NCBI RefSeq assembly: GCF_009377175.1
Contig: NZ_VJZD01000083.1
Location: 1 to 35,092, forward strand
DNA length: 35,092 nucleotides
Reading direction: 5' to 3'
From: Streptomyces adustus
GTDB lineage: Bacteria; Actinomycetota; Actinomycetes; Streptomycetales; Streptomycetaceae
Shown here in pieces: positions 24,737-32,537 of the stretch; position 1 is the first letter of the stretch, and every line of letters begins with the position of its first letter. The translations under genes were made by a program, and so were the position numbers. The notes under the pieces were generated by a model, which was given only the letters and a program-made list of their open reading frames with translations, was not told the origin of the DNA and did no database searches.

Positions 24737-24752
24737 TCGAACGCATGTGCGA
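24737..24752. promoter_or_regulatory. Second, imperfect LexA-type box
   Basis: TCGAACGCATGTGCGA differs from the palindrome TCGAAC-N4-GTTCGA by one base. It lies 46 bp from the first box, on the far side of a TATGGT (minus strand, 24722-24727) that could be the dnaE2 -10. Two boxes would give tight repression. Confidence 0.55.
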
Positions 24753-24807
24753 TGACGCTTCGAACCCCTCTCACCTGCGCAAACACCGCACATGCGGGGC
24801 CGGTCGA

Positions 24808-25761
24808 TCAGCCGATCCGGGCGCCGAAGGCCGACAGGGCCTCGGTGACCGGCTGGAAGAAGGTCACACCGCCCGCGGTGCAGTCGCCACTGCCCCCGGA
24901 GGTGAGGCCGATCGCGGCGTCGCCGTCGAAGAGCGGGCCGCCGCTGTCACCGGCCTCCGCGCAGACGTCCGTCTGGATCAGACCGCTCACGGTGTCGCCG
25001 TTGCCGTAGTTCACGGTGGCGTCCAGACCGGTGACCGTGCCGGAGTGCACCCCGGTCGTCGCACCGCTGCGGGTCACCCGCTCGCCGACCGTGGCGCGGG
25101 CCGCTCTGGTGATGGTCCGCGCGGACCCGTCGTGGAGGTCGACCTCGCTCGGGTGGTCCACGTCGGCGGTGTACTTGACCAGGCCGAAGTCGTTGCCCGG
25201 GAAGCTGGACCGCTCGTTGCGGCCGATCGTGACGCCACGGGCGTCGGTCCAGGTGGAGACCGCCTCGGTGCAGTGCCCCGCGGTGATGAAGTACGACTGC
25301 CCGCCCTTGACCACGTTGAAGCCGAGCGAGCAGCGGCCGCCCGGCCCGGCGATCGCGTCGCCACCGGCGATCAGGGGCTTGAACTCCCCCTTTCCGCGCC
25401 CGAGTTCCACGGCGGAGCCGAGCCTGTCGACGACCTTGCCGAGTCTGGTCCACTCGGCGCCGGAGACGGTGCGGTCGGCGGTGACGACGATCCGGCCGGT
25501 GCGGGGGTCGGTCACCCAGGAGGTGCCGGGCACGGTCGCCTCGTCCGCGAGGGCCGCACGGGCGCTCCTCGGCCCGGCGAGGTTCCCGACGGACGTCGAG
25601 GCGAGGTCTCCGGCCGCCGCGACCGACAGGACCCTGGGCATGGACGCCCCGGCCGACTCGCCGGCGTTCGCACTCTGAAAGGCGGCTCCCGGAACGAGCA
25701 GCGCGGCGACACCCGCACCCGCCACGGCCGCACGGCGTCCGGATGTGCGTCGTTGCTTCAA
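24808..25761 (-). CDS. Prepro serine protease, streptogrisin/alpha-lytic type (S1)
   Basis: 317-aa secreted chymotrypsin-fold protease. Signal peptide (~1-33), propeptide (~34-130) and mature enzyme starting near IAGGDAIAG. Triad: His163 in TAGHC, Asp191 in NDFGLV, Ser273 in GDSGGP. Cysteine pairs (CSLG...AGHC, VCAEAGDSGG...GDC) fit the disulfides of streptogrisins. The start is TTG 25761 with AGGAGG 7 nt upstream, because the ATG in between runs into a stop. It is a diverged paralogue of the protease at 27079-27975, with a slipin gene between them on the same strand. Expected role: extracellular protein degradation. Confidence 0.93.
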   Translation of the reverse strand: MKQRRTSGRRAAVAGAGVAALLVPGAAFQSANAGESAGASMPRVLSVAAAGDLASTSVGNLAGPRSARAALADEATVPGTSWVTDPRTGRIVVTADRTVSGAEWTRLGKVVDRLGSAVELGRGKGEFKPLIAGGDAIAGPGGRCSLGFNVVKGGQSYFITAGHCTEAVSTWTDARGVTIGRNERSSFPGNDFGLVKYTADVDHPSEVDLHDGSARTITRAARATVGERVTRSGATTGVHSGTVTGLDATVNYGNGDTVSGLIQTDVCAEAGDSGGPLFDGDAAIGLTSGGSGDCTAGGVTFFQPVTEALSAFGARIG

Positions 25762-25960
25762 CTCATGTCCTCCTGCGGGGAGGTCGGCCCGCCGGGCGAT
25801 GGGGGCCCGACGGACCGGAAGGCCGGTTGACGAGCGTCAACTCTTCCGAGTCGCACAGGGAGCACACAAGGTCGACTTCAGGGCGCGCACGGCGGCCCTC
25901 GCACGCCCCCTCGCGCCGACCGGCCTCACCGCCCGACGACCGACCGTCAGCCGGCGGGAT

Positions 25961-26902
25961 CTACTCCCGCCTCGAATCCGCCCCTTCGGGATCCGTGCCC
26001 AAGGGGGCTGCGGCCGGGAGAAGTTGCTCCTGCACCGACGACTCGACCTCCGGAGGCGAAGGCGGGACCGGCGCCGACGGCGGCACCGGCTGCTGAAGCG
26101 GCGTCGGCTGCTGGACCGGGACCGGCTGCGGAACCGGCACCGGCTGCTGGGCCTTCTCCAGGAAGCGCAGCAGCTCCACCGGGAAGGGCAGGACGAGCGT
26201 GGAGTTCTTCTCGGCGGCGACCGCCACCACCGTCTGCAACAGCCGCAGTTGCAAAGCCGCGGGCGTGTCCGCCATCTGCTGCGCGGCCTCGGCGAGCTTC
26301 TTCGACGCCTGGAGCTCGGCGTCGGCGTTGATGACCCGGGCCCGCCGCTCCCGGTCGGCCTCGGCCTGACGGGCCATGGAGCGCTTCATGGTCTCGGGCA
26401 GGGACACGTCCTTGATCTCGACCCGGTCGATGGAGACACCCCACTCCACGGCCGGGCTGTCGATCATCAGCTCAAGACCCTGGTTGAGCTTCTCCCGGTT
26501 GGACAGCAGATCGTCCAGCTCGCTCTTGCCGATGATGGACCGCAGCGAGGTCTGCGCCATCTGCGCGACGGCGAACCGGTAGTCCTCGACCCGTACGACC
26601 GCCTCGGCCGGGCCGATCACCTTGAAGTAGACGACGGCGTCCACGCGCACGGTCACGTTGTCCCGGGTGATGCCCTCCTGGCCCGGCACCGGCATCGTGA
26701 CGATCTGCATGTTGACCTTGCGGAGCTTGTCCACGAACGGCACGATCATCGTGAACCCGGGTCCGCGCACCTCGGGCAGGAGTTTCCCGAGCCGGAACAC
26801 CACGCCCCGTTCGTACTGCTTGACGACCCGCGCCGCCGTCATCGTGTACACCGCCCCGGCGGACGCGAGCACCGCTCCCGCCGCCACCAGCTCCTCGACC
26901 AT
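25961..26902 (-). CDS. Slipin/stomatin-like SPFH (band 7) protein
   Basis: 313 aa. An N-terminal hairpin or helix (ELVAAGAVLASAGAVYTMTAARVV) anchors it to the membrane, followed by the SPFH domain (YERGVVFRLGKLLPEVRGPGFTMIVPFVDKLRKVNMQ, then TRDNVTVRVDAVVYFKV and LDDLLSNREKLNQGLE). A long charged coiled coil (RSMARQAEADRERRARVINADAELQASKKLAEAA) drives oligomers. The C-terminal ~70 residues are a Pro/Gln/Val-rich repeat (QQPVPVPQPVPVQQP). Such scaffolds organise membrane microdomains and often pair with an NfeD protease partner, absent here. ATG 26902 is preferred over GTG 26905 and upstream codons because the anchor begins there. Confidence 0.92.
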   Translation of the reverse strand: MVEELVAAGAVLASAGAVYTMTAARVVKQYERGVVFRLGKLLPEVRGPGFTMIVPFVDKLRKVNMQIVTMPVPGQEGITRDNVTVRVDAVVYFKVIGPAEAVVRVEDYRFAVAQMAQTSLRSIIGKSELDDLLSNREKLNQGLELMIDSPAVEWGVSIDRVEIKDVSLPETMKRSMARQAEADRERRARVINADAELQASKKLAEAAQQMADTPAALQLRLLQTVVAVAAEKNSTLVLPFPVELLRFLEKAQQPVPVPQPVPVQQPTPLQQPVPPSAPVPPSPPEVESSVQEQLLPAAAPLGTDPEGADSRRE

Positions 26903-26995
26903 CACGACCCCCCGGGGTCCGACGTGGGTGCCGCCCGGGCCGGTACCGCCCGCGGCATTCGCCTTGTCCGACGGTAACGCCGGTGCCCGGACGAG

Positions 26996-27034
26996 GGCGA
27001 GCCCCCGCACGCCGGTTGCGTACGGGGGCTCGCC
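26996..27034 (-). terminator. Terminator of the second protease gene
   Basis: GGCGAGCCCCCG (26996-27007) and CGGGGGCTCGCC (27023-27034) form a perfect 12-bp stem with a 15-nt loop, 45 bp past the stop of the minus-strand protease and before the slipin gene. It would separate the two transcripts. Confidence 0.8.
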
Positions 27035-27049
27035 GCGGCCGCTGACTCC

Positions 27050-27070
27050 GGACCGCGGACCGCGGACCGG
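27050..27070. repeat. 7-bp tandem repeat (GGACCGC) x3
   Basis: GGACCGC, GGACCGC, GGACCGG lie just past the protease stop codon. Short slippage repeat; no function seen. Confidence 0.7.
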
Positions 27071-27078
27071 GCAGGACG

Positions 27079-27975
27079 TCAGCCGACGCTGACGCCGTAG
27101 TAGCTCAGCGCCTCGGTGACCGGCTGGAAGAACGTCGTACCGCCGGAGGTGCAGTTGCCGCTGCCCCCGGAGGTCAGACCGTAGGCCACGGAGCCCGAGT
27201 AGAGCGGGCCGCCGCTGTCGCCGCCCTCGGCGCAGACCGTGGTCTGGATCATCTGGTAGACGACGTCACCACTGCCGTAGTTGACCGTGGCGTTCAGCGC
27301 GGTGACCCGACCGCTGTGCGTGCCCGTGGTGGAACCACGACGGTAGACGGTCGTGCCCACGCTCGGTGTGGCCGCGCTGCTGATGGTCTGGCTGCCGACG
27401 GCGCTCGGGTGCGCGGCCGAGCCGGTGTAGCGCACCAGCGCGAAGTCGTTGGTCGGGAAGCTGTAGCTGACGTTCGTGCCCAGCACGGTGCTCTGACCGG
27501 AGTTGGAGTACCAGGTGGAGGCGACCTCGCCGCAGTGGCCCGCGGTCAGGAAGTAGTAGGTGCTCCCGCTGTGCACGTTGAAGCCGAGCGAGCAACGGTA
27601 GCCGCCGCCGTAGATGGCGTCGCCACCGGTGATCAGCCGCTTGAACTGGCCCGGGGTGTGCTTGATGGTGAGGGCGCCGGCGTTGCCGCCCGCGTCCGCC
27701 TTGATCTGTGCGATCTCGGCGGCGGAGACCGTGTCGTCGACGGTGACGACCACACGGTTCGTCTTGGCGTCGACGGCCCAGGCGGTGCCCGCGATGTCGG
27801 ACCTGAGCACGGACTGGTTGACGCTGCTGAGCTGGTTCGCGCTGAACGTCTGGACGTCGGTCGCGCTCGCGGTGGGGACGGCGAACGCGGCTGCGGCCAC
27901 GAGTCCGGTCGCCACGGCGATCAGCCGGGTCCGTCTCGCGATTCCGCTTCCAAGGGTGGTGCGCTTGATCCTCAC
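27079..27975 (-). CDS. Streptogrisin B-like prepro serine protease (S1)
   Basis: 298 aa. Signal peptide to ASA (~38), propeptide to ~114, mature enzyme starting ITGGDAIYGGG, very close in style to streptogrisins A/B. Triad: His147 in TAGHC, Asp177 in NDFALV, Ser254 in GGDSGGP. Four mature cysteines form the two usual disulfides. GTG 27975 has GGGAGGGAA ~9 nt upstream. The upstream 281 bp (27976-28256) hold the promoter and a relatively AT-rich segment around 28147-28165 but no convincing gene. Secreted endopeptidase; partner of the paralogue at 24808-25761. Confidence 0.95.
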   Translation of the reverse strand: MRIKRTTLGSGIARRTRLIAVATGLVAAAAFAVPTASATDVQTFSANQLSSVNQSVLRSDIAGTAWAVDAKTNRVVVTVDDTVSAAEIAQIKADAGGNAGALTIKHTPGQFKRLITGGDAIYGGGYRCSLGFNVHSGSTYYFLTAGHCGEVASTWYSNSGQSTVLGTNVSYSFPTNDFALVRYTGSAAHPSAVGSQTISSAATPSVGTTVYRRGSTTGTHSGRVTALNATVNYGSGDVVYQMIQTTVCAEGGDSGGPLYSGSVAYGLTSGGSGNCTSGGTTFFQPVTEALSYYGVSVG

Positions 27976-28256
27976 TTTTCGTTCCCTCCCAGGGGAATTC
28001 GGGGGCCCGCGTGGGGTCGAGGCCCGTGAGGCGCAGCCAGGGAGGGCCGCCCGGATTTCGAACGTGCCGTGTCCCTGACAAGCGCTGTGGGGGAGTATTC
28101 GACCGCACGGCCGACGCGCGCAAGGGCGCCTTTCGGCCGTGCAGCCTTCAACTTAATTACGCCTGCGCACGGTTGCCCAGGCCGTCAGGCCGAGTCCCGC
28201 TCTCCCGCCGCGATCGCGACGCGCGGGCCGTTCCCACAGGGCGTCACCCGGCGTGC

Positions 28257-29459
28257 TCAGATCCCGCAGTCGCAGCACTCACAGCACTCGCAGCAGTCGC
28301 AGATGTCACAACAGCCGCTACAGTCGCCGCAGTCGCCACAGCTGCCGCAACACCCCTCGCGCCTCCTGCCCGACCAGGGGCCCTCGTAGCTGTCGGCGCA
28401 GCACACCTTGCAGGTGCAGCAGAGTCCGATCGCGACCGCGCACCCGGCCCAGAAGCCCCGCTTGCCGGGGCTCGGCGGCAGCCCGCCGAAGGGGTCGCCC
28501 CCGCCGGGACTCGCATAGGGGTTCCCCGGCACCGGCCCCTTCCCCAGCCCGGGCCCCGGCCCCTGTGGCGTGAAAGCGCCCTCCGGCGCGTGCCCGCAGG
28601 CCTCCGTCCCGAACGCCCGGTCCACCGACCGCCGCAGCTCGTGCGCGAGCAGCAGATGGGCCAGTCGGCCGTCCGTGAACTCCACCTCGCGCAGGGCGAG
28701 CCGGATGCCGTGCAGCGCGTCGTCGGCGAGCCGCCGGGCCTCGCCGAGCGGGGTGCCGGTCGCGGTGAGCGGGTTCCAGGCCCCCGACGCGGCGTCGGCC
28801 TCCCGGTCCTCGACGGCGTCCAGCAGATGTGCGAGCCGCCCGAACAGCCGTCCGGCCTCGGCGAGCGGCACGGCGTTGCCCGGCCGCCCGGCCAGCACCG
28901 CGGTGTGCGCGAAGGCCGCCGCGGTGGCGGTCTCGGTGGGCTCGGTGACGGTCAGGATCGGCGTCCCCGGCCCGGCGAGGGTCTCCAGGCCGGTCTGCCG
29001 GTCCACCGCCTCGACGAGCACGGCGGTGTCGAACCCGACGGCGCTCCCGCCGCGCGCACCCGCCCGCTCCCAACTCCGGGCGACCCGGCGGGCGGCGAGC
29101 GCCACCGGCCTGCGGGCCAGCAGTCCGTCCCCGTCGGCGACATGGTCGTGCACCTTGGCCGAGGCGAGCACCAGCGAGACGGCGGCGGCGAGCCGGGCGC
29201 CCTCGCCGTTCGCGACGGACGCGGTGCGCATACCGCGCAGCGGGCAGGGTCCCGCCGTACGCCGGCCGCCGCTCTCGGCGACCGGGCGCTGAGCCTCCGT
29301 CAAAACCGATATGAGCAGCCCGTCGTAGTTCGTCACGATCCGCGCGAACTGTCCGTGATCGGCGCGAAGGGCGAGGCAGAGCCCGCACAGATGTGCCATC
29401 CACTGGACACGGAGCCCCTCACCGAGACGGTGGCTGCACGGCCTGACAATTCCGAACAC
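28257..29459 (-). CDS. DUF5685 family protein with cysteine-rich tail
   Basis: 400 aa from GTG 29459. The N-terminus reads FGIVRPCSHRL and AHLCGLCLALR, then CPLRGM, cysteine motifs typical of DUF5685 as I recall it. A mainly helical Ala-rich body follows (LASAKVHDHVADGD, LRREVEF-type helices), then a Gly/Pro-rich stretch (GPGPGLGKGPVPGNPYASPGGGDP). A short hydrophobic segment FWAGCAVAIGLCCTCKVCC precedes the tail: 15 of the last 32 residues are cysteine, in CxxC and CC patterns (CDCCECCECCDCGI). Together with the N-terminal CGLC this suggests metal or Fe-S binding, or a redox relay. Start chosen because homology begins at MFGIVRPC. Function unknown. Confidence 0.82.
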   Translation of the reverse strand: MFGIVRPCSHRLGEGLRVQWMAHLCGLCLALRADHGQFARIVTNYDGLLISVLTEAQRPVAESGGRRTAGPCPLRGMRTASVANGEGARLAAAVSLVLASAKVHDHVADGDGLLARRPVALAARRVARSWERAGARGGSAVGFDTAVLVEAVDRQTGLETLAGPGTPILTVTEPTETATAAAFAHTAVLAGRPGNAVPLAEAGRLFGRLAHLLDAVEDREADAASGAWNPLTATGTPLGEARRLADDALHGIRLALREVEFTDGRLAHLLLAHELRRSVDRAFGTEACGHAPEGAFTPQGPGPGLGKGPVPGNPYASPGGGDPFGGLPPSPGKRGFWAGCAVAIGLCCTCKVCCADSYEGPWSGRRREGCCGSCGDCGDCSGCCDICDCCECCECCDCGI

Positions 29460-29760
29460 GACGACCCCCCGTGGTCCGTACGGTGTTGAGCAGCCGCATC
29501 GTATCGGCTGCCGTTTCGGCTGCCCGTTCACCCGTACGCACCGCTCGTCACCCGTCCGCCGTGAAGAATCATATTTCACTCATAGTCAGCAGCCGCATAC
29601 AGCAAGACCCTTGGGGAACGCGGGCTCTCGACGGATCGACTGTGCACCAGTACCGTCACAAACCCCCCGTGCGGCGTCTATCCACTTGGCGCGACATCCG
29701 CATCATGGACGACCATAGGGATGCGGATAGCAAGAAAGACCGCTGTGAGAGGAGGCGTCC
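29460..29760. promoter_or_regulatory. Divergent promoter region of DUF5685 gene and sflA
   Basis: 301 bp without a gene. It is AT-richer than its surroundings near 29568-29600 (aatcatatttcactcat), where promoters are likely. It holds the inverted repeat listed at 29696-29728. I could not fix a -35/-10 pair with confidence. Confidence 0.4.
29696..29728 (+). promoter_or_regulatory. Perfect inverted repeat in the sflA leader
   Basis: ATCCGCATC (29696-29704) and GATGCGGAT (29720-29728) are perfect 9-bp arms separated by 15 bp, 33 bp before the sflA start. It is either an operator or an RNA hairpin just upstream of the GAGAGGAGG ribosome binding site. Confidence 0.5.
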
Positions 29761-30198
29761 ATGGGATCGGTGCGCAAGGCGAGTGCCTGGCTTGGCCTCG
29801 TCGACGACAACGATGACGAGCGTTACTACGACGACGACTACTCCGAGGGGACCGACTCCGGGAACGCCTGGGTCACCGACCCCCGGGTCCAGGTGGCCAC
29901 GGACACGGCCGAGGAGAAGGGCCGCCGGATCGGCACGGTCACCCCGGACAGCTTCCGGGACGCCCGCGCCATCGGCGAGATGTTCCGGGACGGTGTCCCG
30001 GTCATCATGAACCTCACCGCCATGGAGGCCGCCGACGCCAAGCGCGTCGTCGACTTCGCGGCCGGGCTGATCTTCGGGCTGCGCGGCTCGATCGAGCGTG
30101 TGTCCACCCGCGTGTTCCTGCTGACCCCCGCCGACACCGAGATCGTCAGCGGGGAACCGGCCGCACGCCGTACGGACGGCTTCTTCAACCAGAGCTGA
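29761..30198 (+). CDS. sflA: SepF-like cell-division protein
   Basis: 145 aa. An N-terminal amphipathic helix (MGSVRKASAWLGLVDD) for membrane binding leads through an acidic linker (DDNDDERYYDDDYSEG) to the DUF552/SepF core (TPDSFRDARAIGEMFRDGVPVIMNLTAMEAADAKRVVDFAAGLIFGLRGSIERVSTRVFLLTP). SepF tethers FtsZ to the membrane; Streptomyces has extra paralogues, SflA and SflB, that modulate hyphal septation and branching. The sequence and the gene neighbourhood suggest SflA (SCO1749 in S. coelicolor, from memory), rather than SepF of the dcw cluster. GAGGAGG lies 5 nt before ATG. A hairpin follows the stop. Confidence 0.88.
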   Translation: MGSVRKASAWLGLVDDNDDERYYDDDYSEGTDSGNAWVTDPRVQVATDTAEEKGRRIGTVTPDSFRDARAIGEMFRDGVPVIMNLTAMEAADAKRVVDFAAGLIFGLRGSIERVSTRVFLLTPADTEIVSGEPAARRTDGFFNQS

Positions 30199-30202
30199 GG
30201 CG

Positions 30203-30219
30203 GGGCCGGTCACCGGCCC
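30203..30219 (+). terminator. Terminator after sflA
   Basis: GGGCCGG-TCA-CCGGCCC is a perfect 7-bp stem with a 3-nt loop starting 5 bp after the sflA stop; it overlaps the stop codon of the convergent small gene. Confidence 0.55.
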
Positions 30220-30455
30220 TGCCCCGGCGGGGGTTCACAGATCTCGATGACCTCCCGTACGTTGTTCGGCTTGCCGAAACCGGCCTGCTCGGGACGCAGG
30301 CGGCCGGCGTCCGTACGCCGTCCGAGGTGATGGGCGAGCAGGATCCCCTCGTGCAGCTCGACCGCCATGTCGTCGAGCACGGCCCGGGTGAGCCGGAACC
30401 CACCGATGGGCCGCCCGCCCCTCGCCGACGGGGGCGACTTCGGGGACACGGACAC
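30210..30455 (-). CDS. Small hypothetical protein (81 aa)
   Basis: 81 aa from GTG 30455, with GGAGG 7 nt upstream. A variable N-terminus (SVSPKSPPSARGG) precedes GFRLTRAVLDDMAVELHEGILLAHHLGRRTDAGRLRPEQAGFGKPNNVREVIEICE, which looks like a small helical soluble domain. Family not recognised. Good SD, sensible codon bias and a position ending 12 bp from sflA support a true gene. It follows the exporter gene on the same strand after a hairpin. Confidence 0.68.
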   Translation of the reverse strand: MSVSPKSPPSARGGRPIGGFRLTRAVLDDMAVELHEGILLAHHLGRRTDAGRLRPEQAGFGKPNNVREVIEICEPPPGQGR

Positions 30456-30474
30456 GGGACACCCTCCGGCAACT

Positions 30475-30497
30475 CGTGACCAGCGCCGCCGGTCACG
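30475..30497 (-). terminator. Hairpin between exporter and small gene
   Basis: CGTGACC-N9-GGTCACG is a 7-bp perfect inverted repeat about 90 bp past the exporter stop and just upstream of the small gene's ribosome binding site. It may end the exporter transcript or structure the small gene's leader. Confidence 0.4.
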
Positions 30498-30585
30498 GTT
30501 CGACCGCGGCCGACGTCACGACGCCGTGTCAACCGCGTCCACCCCGGCAGGCCGCCACGCCAGGCCCCACGGCCTCCCCCGCCGC

Positions 30586-32274
30586 TCACGCCGAGACGCG
30601 TGACTCCGTGGGTTCCTCCGTCGGGGCCGAGGCCCGGACGACCCCCTTGATCTCCTCCGCCGGGACGCGGGACTCGGCGGCCTCCCGCGGCGCCGGTACC
30701 GCGGGTGCCGGTACCGCGGGTGCCGTCGCGTCCTCGCCGCACTGCATGACCCGGGGCAGCCGCAGCGCCATCACCGCGCCCAGCAGCAGCAGGCCCGCAC
30801 TCACCAGCAGCGTCACATGCAGCCCGTGCACGAAACTGTCCCGGGCGGCCCGGCGCAGGGCGGCACCCGCCGGACCCCCGAGCCGTCCGGCCACGTCGTA
30901 GGCCTCGCCCAGGGAATGCCCCGCCGCGGCCGACGCGGCCGCCGGAACACCCGGCACGGACGCCAGACCCGGCGCGTACGCCGCGTTCATCACCGTGCCG
31001 AGCAGGGCGATCCCGATCCCGGCACCGAGCTGGTACGACGTCTCGCCGATCGCCGAGGCCCCGCCGGACTGCGCGGCCGGCGCCTCGCTCAGCATGGACT
31101 CGTACGCTCCGAACAGCGTCGTCTCCAGTCCGAAGCCGAGCAGCACGAACCCGCCCAGCAGCAGCCCCGGCTTGTCCGAGCCGCCCATCGCGGTCAGGGT
31201 CACCACCGCGACCGCGGTGAGGCAGAACCCGGTGCACACCATCCGTCGCGGCCCGAAGCGCCGCAGCAGCCGCGCCCCGGCCAGCCCGGCGGCCATCGCC
31301 GCGACGGTCAGCGGCAGCAGCCGCAGCCCCGTCGCCAGCGGGGAGAGTCCCAGCACCAGCTGGAGGTACTGCGCGGCGATCAGCTCCAGGCCGACCAGCG
31401 CCAGCATCGCCAGCACGATGCAGCCCACCGAGACGCTGAACGCCGGCCGGGCGAACATCCGCAGGTCCACCAGGGGATGCGGGCGGCGCCGCTGACGCCG
31501 TACGAACAAGGTGATCAGCACCGCGCCCAGCACGAGCGGCAGCACGGTGAACGCGTCCGTCGCCGGCTCGCCGGCGCCGAGCCGCTTGACGCCCAGCACC
31601 ACGCCGAACAGTCCGGCCGCGGCCATCAGCGCGCCGACGACGTCCCAGGGCCCCTCGGCGTTCCCGGTGGACTCGGGCAGGAGCACCCGGCCGACCGGCA
31701 GGCTCACCAGCATCAGCGGGATGTTGACCAGGAAGACCGAACCCCACCAGAAGTGCTCCAGCAGGAATCCGCCGAGCAGCGGCCCGACCGCCGCGCCGAC
31801 CGCGGCGACCGCGCTCCAGACGCCGATCGCCATCGCGCGTTCACGCCGGTCGGGGAAGACCTGCCGCAGGATCGAGAGGGTCGCGGGCATGATCATCGCG
31901 CCGCCGACGCCCAGCAGGGCCCGCGCGACGATCAGGGTCTGCGCGTCCTGGGCCAGTGCGGCCAGGCCGGAGGCGACACCGAACAGCGCGTACCCGAGCA
32001 GGAGGATCCTGCGGCGGCCCACCTTGTCGCCCAGGGTGCCGAAGAGGATCAGCAGCGAGGCGCAGACGAGAGGGTAGGTGTCGACGATCCAGAGCAGCTG
32101 CATCGCGTCCGGCCGGAGGTCCTCGGTGACGGCCGGCACCGCGACGTGCAGCACGGTCGCGTCGACGGCGACGAGGAGCAGGCTGACACACAGGACGACG
32201 AGCACGACCCAGCGGTTGGCACCGGCCCCGGCCGCCCGACGGCGCAGCGCGGCGGCCGTGGTCGTCCCGGCCAT
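30586..32274 (-). CDS. MFS exporter, DHA2 (EmrB/QacA) family
   Basis: 562 aa, predicted 14 transmembrane helices, a proton-driven drug or metabolite exporter. Diagnostic parts: helix 1 motif VDATVLHVAVPAVTEDL (motif D1), WIVDTYPLVCASLLILFGTLGDKVGRRR (motif A), ALLGVGGAMIMPATLSIL (motif B region) and GVWSAVAAVGAAVGPLLGGFLLE (antiporter motif C). The C-terminal ~50 residues are a Pro/Ala/Glu-rich cytoplasmic tail (TAPAVPAPAVPAPREAAESRVP). ATG 32274 has GGGAGG 7 nt upstream. No TetR or other regulator is next to it. It diverges from the mannosyltransferase gene across 263 bp, in which I see no convincing gene. Substrate unknown. Confidence 0.93.
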   Translation of the reverse strand: MAGTTTAAALRRRAAGAGANRWVVLVVLCVSLLLVAVDATVLHVAVPAVTEDLRPDAMQLLWIVDTYPLVCASLLILFGTLGDKVGRRRILLLGYALFGVASGLAALAQDAQTLIVARALLGVGGAMIMPATLSILRQVFPDRRERAMAIGVWSAVAAVGAAVGPLLGGFLLEHFWWGSVFLVNIPLMLVSLPVGRVLLPESTGNAEGPWDVVGALMAAAGLFGVVLGVKRLGAGEPATDAFTVLPLVLGAVLITLFVRRQRRRPHPLVDLRMFARPAFSVSVGCIVLAMLALVGLELIAAQYLQLVLGLSPLATGLRLLPLTVAAMAAGLAGARLLRRFGPRRMVCTGFCLTAVAVVTLTAMGGSDKPGLLLGGFVLLGFGLETTLFGAYESMLSEAPAAQSGGASAIGETSYQLGAGIGIALLGTVMNAAYAPGLASVPGVPAAASAAAGHSLGEAYDVAGRLGGPAGAALRRAARDSFVHGLHVTLLVSAGLLLLGAVMALRLPRVMQCGEDATAPAVPAPAVPAPREAAESRVPAEEIKGVVRASAPTEEPTESRVSA

Positions 32275-32537
32275 GTAGTACCTCCCAGAAGATCCCTCGG
32301 GGTGCGGCGGACTCACAGGGTCGGGGACTTCCCCATGACTCGGCCGGAGAGGAGCGGTGGTCTCCGGCCCGCGCAAATCGCACGCGAGTGGCACGTCAGC
32401 GTACGCGAGTTCGCTCCCGCGCCCAGTGGCGGACCTCTCACCCCCGTCCCGGAACCCGTGTGGCGTAGGCCACTGCCCCCGTCGCCCGCACGCCCCGGCG
32501 GGCCGTCCGGTCGCGGACGCGGTCGATAATCGGACCC

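Noticed and set aside
28260..28360. DNA repeat array at the start of the interval (cagtcgcag-like units)
   Set aside because: The periodicity is explained by the Cys-rich C-terminus of the DUF5685 protein read on the minus strand.
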